From NCBI GenBank assembly GCA_022759345.1, contig JAEMPK010000129.1:1-8129 (forward strand): 8,129 bases of DNA, in the 5' to 3' direction. This document shows, in pieces, positions 5,437 through 8,129 of this stretch. Source of the DNA: Pyrobaculum sp. (GTDB lineage Archaea; Thermoproteota; Thermoprotei; Thermoproteales; Thermoproteaceae). Within the stretch, counting starts at the first letter, position 1; every line of letters starts with the position of its first letter. The position numbers and the translations under genes were made by a program. A model generated the notes under the pieces. The model did not search any database and was not told the origin of the DNA. It saw only the letters and a list, made by a program, of their open reading frames with translations.

Positions 5437-5443
5437 TTAATTA
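5437..5443 (+). promoter_or_regulatory. Possible TATA box of the P-loop ATPase gene
   Basis: TTAATTA is centred 24 bases before the GTG at 5464, in a 40-base gap lacking a Shine-Dalgarno. It is weaker than the other boxes, so read-through from the winged-helix gene is also possible. Confidence 0.4.
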
Positions 5444-5463
5444 GCTTAGGCGTATACATACCC

Positions 5464-6240
5464 GTGAGTTGCGACATACCTAAGTGGCCCGTGGCCAGCG
5501 ACGGGTTTAAACTCGGCGGTAAGTCCTGGCTCAGAGCCGTCGACTCGTTGATTAAGCTAACCTCCGCGTTCCCCATGGCCATCCTACTTGGAAGAGCAGG
5601 CATGGGCAAGTCACAAGTGGCTTATGAGGTCTGCCGCAGGACCAACTGCATCTACGTCGACCTAACGGAGGTGGGGGAGAGAAACATGGCCAACGTGGTG
5701 GCTATCGTGGTATGGAGGCTACTGGCGAGATACGGCGGCAAAGACTCCAAAAACCGTGTGGCGGAGGTGTACAGGAAATTCGGCTACGAGGGGCTTCTCT
5801 CGCTCGCCAAGGGCGATCCCGCCTGGACTTTGAGAACGGCGCTAGAGCTGTCAAATACGCGGACGGTGATAGTCCTTGACGAGTTGCTCCCATCGGCGGA
5901 GGACCCCAAATTCTTTGAGGTGGCCTACATCTTGCACAGGATAAGAAATATGCACCTCCCCAACGCCTCCTTCCTGGTCACCATGTTGCCGGAGGTCTAC
6001 GAGAAGATAGTAGAGAGGATACCTCCGCTGGGCAACCTCTTCATACACATAACTGTGCAGTTGCCGGACGTCGTGCCAGAGGAGGAGGTGGAGGACATAG
6101 TGTCTGTCTACTGCCCAGAGAGGGCCAGCCTTGCGCGGAAGATACTGGCGGAGAAACCCGACGCCACCGTGCGTGAGTTGTTGTTGGAGCTCAACAACAT
6201 GCCGTCACGTAGATTTGTGGAGCTTATACCCACGGATTAA
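5464..6240 (+). CDS. Small P-loop ATPase, AAA/STAND-like
   Basis: A 258-residue soluble ATPase. Walker A is GRAGMGKS (43-50) and Walker B is TVIVLDE (134-140) with D139-E140. A sensor-1-like strand SFLVTMLPE follows (169-177), and a helical lid occupies roughly 203-254 (EEEVEDIVSVYC…ASLARKIL…TVRELLLELNN). This order matches the archaeal ATPase/Orc-like branch of AAA+ or STAND proteins. A clear arginine finger or a fused DNA-binding domain is not visible. GTG at 5464 is the start because no upstream in-frame ATG or GTG exists after the previous stop, and TTAATTA lies 21-27 bases upstream. The preceding gene on the same strand encodes a probable winged helix, so the two may act together as a split ATPase/DNA-binding pair; that is inference. 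Confidence 0.82.
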   Translation: MSCDIPKWPVASDGFKLGGKSWLRAVDSLIKLTSAFPMAILLGRAGMGKSQVAYEVCRRTNCIYVDLTEVGERNMANVVAIVVWRLLARYGGKDSKNRVAEVYRKFGYEGLLSLAKGDPAWTLRTALELSNTRTVIVLDELLPSAEDPKFFEVAYILHRIRNMHLPNASFLVTMLPEVYEKIVERIPPLGNLFIHITVQLPDVVPEEEVEDIVSVYCPERASLARKILAEKPDATVRELLLELNNMPSRRFVELIPTD

Positions 6241-6244
6241 GTTC

Positions 6245-6249
6245 TTATA
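6245..6249 (+). promoter_or_regulatory. TATA box of the M32 carboxypeptidase gene
   Basis: TTATA is centred 22 bases before the ATG at 6269 and begins only four bases after the ATPase stop codon. There is no Shine-Dalgarno; the bases before the ATG are all pyrimidine. Confidence 0.5.
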
Positions 6250-6254
6250 GGCGG

Positions 6255-6268
6255 TTTTTCTCTCTTTT
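6255..6268 (+). terminator. Pyrimidine tract, possible terminator of the ATPase transcript
   Basis: TTTTTCTCTCTTTT follows the ATPase stop by 14 bases and has no hairpin. Archaeal RNA polymerase stops at such T-rich runs on the non-template strand. The tract also spans the expected start point of the M32 transcript, so it may instead be an initiator element. Confidence 0.3.
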
Positions 6269-7744
6269 ATGATCAAGTCGGAGACCGTAAGACAGATACT
6301 CGACCACTACAGAGTTATTTGGGCCCTTGGCCATGCCCAGTCGGTGATGGGCTGGGACTCCGAGACCTACATGCCCGAGGAAGGCATAAAGGGACGCGCA
6401 GTTGCCAGGGCTGAAATTGCTCAGTTGATTCAACGTTTTATGCTTGATGAAAAATTTGTAAAGCTTATCGAAAGGGCTGAGGAGGAGAAGGATCTTACAG
6501 ATGTTGAGAGAGGAATTATAAGGACGTTAAAGAGAGACTTGAAGTTCTACCAGAGGGTGCCCCCCGAGGTTGTGAAAGAACTTGCAAAAGTCACATCAGA
6601 GGCCTTTGTGGCGTGGCGAGAGGCCAAGGAGAAGGCTAGGTTCGACCTCTTTGCGCCGTATTTAGAAAAAATCGTTGAACTAACTAAGGTGGTTGCAGAG
6701 AAGTTGGGATATGAGGAGCATCCCTACGACGCGTTGCTGGACCTCTACGAAGAGGGGCTCACGTCGAGAGACGTAGAGGCCGTCTTCTCCGTGTTGGAGC
6801 CCGGCATCAAGACTCTTCTTAATAGATTGGAGTCTCGCGGCTGGCCTAAGAGACATCCCCTGGAGGAGGTGCCGTACGAGAGACAGAAGGTGGAGGCGGC
6901 TATTATGGAGGTCTTAGAGCTACTGGGCTACCCAAAGAGCAGGTTTAGAATAGACGTGTCTCCACACCCGTTCACCATAGGAATCACGTCTCCCTTCGAC
7001 GTGAGGATAACCGTCCGCTATAGAGGCGTCGACTTCAAAGAACCTCTCTTCTCCGCACTGCACGAATACGGCCACGCCCTCTATGAGTTGAACATCGACG
7101 AGTCTCTCGCCATGACTCCAGTAGGCACAGGCGTGTCGCTGGGGATCCACGAGAGCCAAAGCCGCTTTATGGAGAACGTAGTCGGCAGAAGCCGCGAATT
7201 CGTCGCGAAGATCTCGACGATACTACGTAAACACCTCGACTTCCTGGCCAAATACACCGACGACGACCTCTTCTACTACTTCAACGTAGTTAGGCCGAGT
7301 CTCATAAGAACGGAGGCAGACGAGGTGACCTACAACCTCCACATTCTGCTGCGGTACAGGCTGGAGCGCCTCATGATCACCGGCGAGGTCAAGGTCTCGC
7401 AACTACCGGAGCTTTGGAACGACGAGATGGAGCGCCTCCTCGGCGTCAGGCCTAGAAACGACGCGGAGGGCGTGCTTCAAGACATCCACTGGTCACACGG
7501 CTCAATCGGCTATTTCCCCACCTACACCCTCGGCAACGTGGTGGCGGCCATGATATATTACAAACACGGAAAAATCCGCGAGTTGGTCGCAGAGGGCAAC
7601 TTCGCCGCTGTGAAGGAGTACCTACGCGAGAAGATACACAGATGGGGCAGCATCTACCCGCCGAAGGAGCTGTTGCTGAGAAGCTTCGGCGAGACGTACA
7701 ACGCCCACTACTTAGTTAAATACCTCGACGAAAAATACCGCTAA
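6269..7744 (+). CDS. Thermostable metallocarboxypeptidase, family M32 (Taq/Pfu type)
   Basis: A 491-residue cytoplasmic exopeptidase that removes C-terminal residues using one divalent metal. The M32 motifs are all present and in order. HPFT lies before DVRIT (244-248), and HEYGH (265-269) supplies two metal ligands and the catalytic E266. HESQS (294-298) provides the third ligand, E295. IRTEAD (346-351) and LQDIHW (403-408) follow, the latter leading into GSIGYFPTYTLGN. Length and spacing agree with archaeal and Thermus enzymes, whose members are homodimers. It likely serves peptide turnover. ATG at 6269 has TTATA 20-24 bases upstream in a 28-base gap after the ATPase, so it probably has its own promoter. 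Bases about 6400-6720 are noticeably more AT-rich than the rest. Its stop overlaps the convergent gene by four bases. Confidence 0.95.
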   Translation: MIKSETVRQILDHYRVIWALGHAQSVMGWDSETYMPEEGIKGRAVARAEIAQLIQRFMLDEKFVKLIERAEEEKDLTDVERGIIRTLKRDLKFYQRVPPEVVKELAKVTSEAFVAWREAKEKARFDLFAPYLEKIVELTKVVAEKLGYEEHPYDALLDLYEEGLTSRDVEAVFSVLEPGIKTLLNRLESRGWPKRHPLEEVPYERQKVEAAIMEVLELLGYPKSRFRIDVSPHPFTIGITSPFDVRITVRYRGVDFKEPLFSALHEYGHALYELNIDESLAMTPVGTGVSLGIHESQSRFMENVVGRSREFVAKISTILRKHLDFLAKYTDDDLFYYFNVVRPSLIRTEADEVTYNLHILLRYRLERLMITGEVKVSQLPELWNDEMERLLGVRPRNDAEGVLQDIHWSHGSIGYFPTYTLGNVVAAMIYYKHGKIRELVAEGNFAAVKEYLREKIHRWGSIYPPKELLLRSFGETYNAHYLVKYLDEKYR

Positions 7745-8129
7745 CACACTCCACAAAGTCTAGACAGTGCATTACATAAGTCGGTGTTTTCTCGATACTT
7801 ATCCTCCTTGGCCATGTACGTCCCCCACGCCAGTTCGTAGTCTCTGATCTCCACCTTCGGCAGCAACTCCTCTATCCTCGGCGTGTGGGCGTGGATAAGC
7901 CCAGTTGCTCTGGCCAGCTGGATCACGTAGTTGTTCAGCCCCACCCGGGCTCTAAATAAGATGTAGCTAGCCGCGTCGCACGCGTCCCTAAGCTTTACCA
8001 CCCTGCCGTCGAAGTGGAGAGGTCGCCCCAGCTTTGCGGTCAACTCCGCAGAGGCGTGGGCCGCCAACACGCTAATTATCTTAAACGTCCTCCCTCCGTA
8101 CGGCACGTGGCGGAGAAACAAGAGATTAA
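7741..8129 (-). CDS. Unrecognised protein, 5' part beyond the window
   Basis: The frame encodes at least 126 residues and stays open to the right edge, so the N terminus is probably missing. A TTG at 8119-8121 is a possible but unconvincing start. I do not recognise the family. The visible part is mixed alpha/beta and soluble: FKIISVLAAHASAELTAKLG (helix), LHFDGRVVKL, DACDAASYILFRARVGLNNYVIQLARA (helical), then a histidine-containing turn (LIHAHTP) and IRDYELAWGTYMAKED. Four cysteines are visible. Three lie at the very C terminus in a C-x6-C-x3-C arrangement (DLCNALSRLCGVC), which could bind metal or form a disulfide, the latter being common in Pyrobaculum proteins. It lies tail to tail with the M32 peptidase, with stops overlapping by four bases. 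Confidence 0.65.
   Translation of the reverse strand, partial: NLLFLRHVPYGGRTFKIISVLAAHASAELTAKLGRPLHFDGRVVKLRDACDAASYILFRARVGLNNYVIQLARATGLIHAHTPRIEELLPKVEIRDYELAWGTYMAKEDKYRENTDLCNALSRLCGVC

Noticed and set aside
1..8129. tRNA genes, CRISPR repeats, insertion sequences, toxin-antitoxin or defence genes
   Set aside because: No cloverleaf, regularly spaced repeats, transposase motifs or paired small toxin-like genes were seen on either strand.

Overview
The window reads as chromosome of a hyperthermophilic crenarchaeon of the order Thermoproteales, most likely a Pyrobaculum or close relative. The signs are moderately GC-rich, tightly packed genes on both strands, AT-rich TATA boxes about 21-24 bases upstream of first-gene start codons with almost no Shine-Dalgarno sequences (leaderless transcription, described for Pyrobaculum), frequent GTG starts, and archaeal protein families. 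Species is not decided here.

Layout. At 1-338 lies the 3' part, or all, of an unrecognised + strand gene. Convergent to it is a CPBP/CAAX-type membrane protease (325-900, -). A divergent promoter pair in 28 bases leads to an unrecognised 160-aa protein (929-1411, +). It converges on a - strand operon made of an EamA/DMT transporter (2214-3098) followed by a CinA/MoaB-fold protein of the COG1058 type (1401-2207). Sharing the next divergent promoter is a + strand pair with a 4-base stop/start overlap: a one-cysteine PrxQ/Bcp peroxiredoxin (3132-3542) and a TusA-like sulfur carrier (3539-3754). These converge on a DsrE-family protein (3738-4127, -), giving a small cluster with a sulfur and redox theme. 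Next come endonuclease III (4216-4881, -), then, divergent from a TATA box midway between the two starts, a probable winged-helix protein (4926-5423, +), a small P-loop ATPase (5464-6240, +) and a complete M32 metallocarboxypeptidase (6269-7744, +). The window closes with an unrecognised - strand gene that runs off the right edge (7741-8129).

Architecture. No intergenic gap exceeds 90 bases. All four convergent pairs overlap at their stop codons (4 to 17 bases), and the three divergent pairs are separated by only 28 to 44 bases, so promoters are shared or interleaved. I see no tRNA, rRNA, CRISPR array, insertion sequence or prophage gene.

The window looks like mostly ordinary housekeeping and conserved-hypothetical territory. 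The most interesting items are the coupled one-Cys peroxiredoxin/TusA pair next to a DsrE protein that has lost its usual cysteine, the symmetric bidirectional promoters, the winged-helix/ATPase pair, and a short structured GC-rich spacer at 4156-4219. I did not find convincing evidence of a wholly new system.
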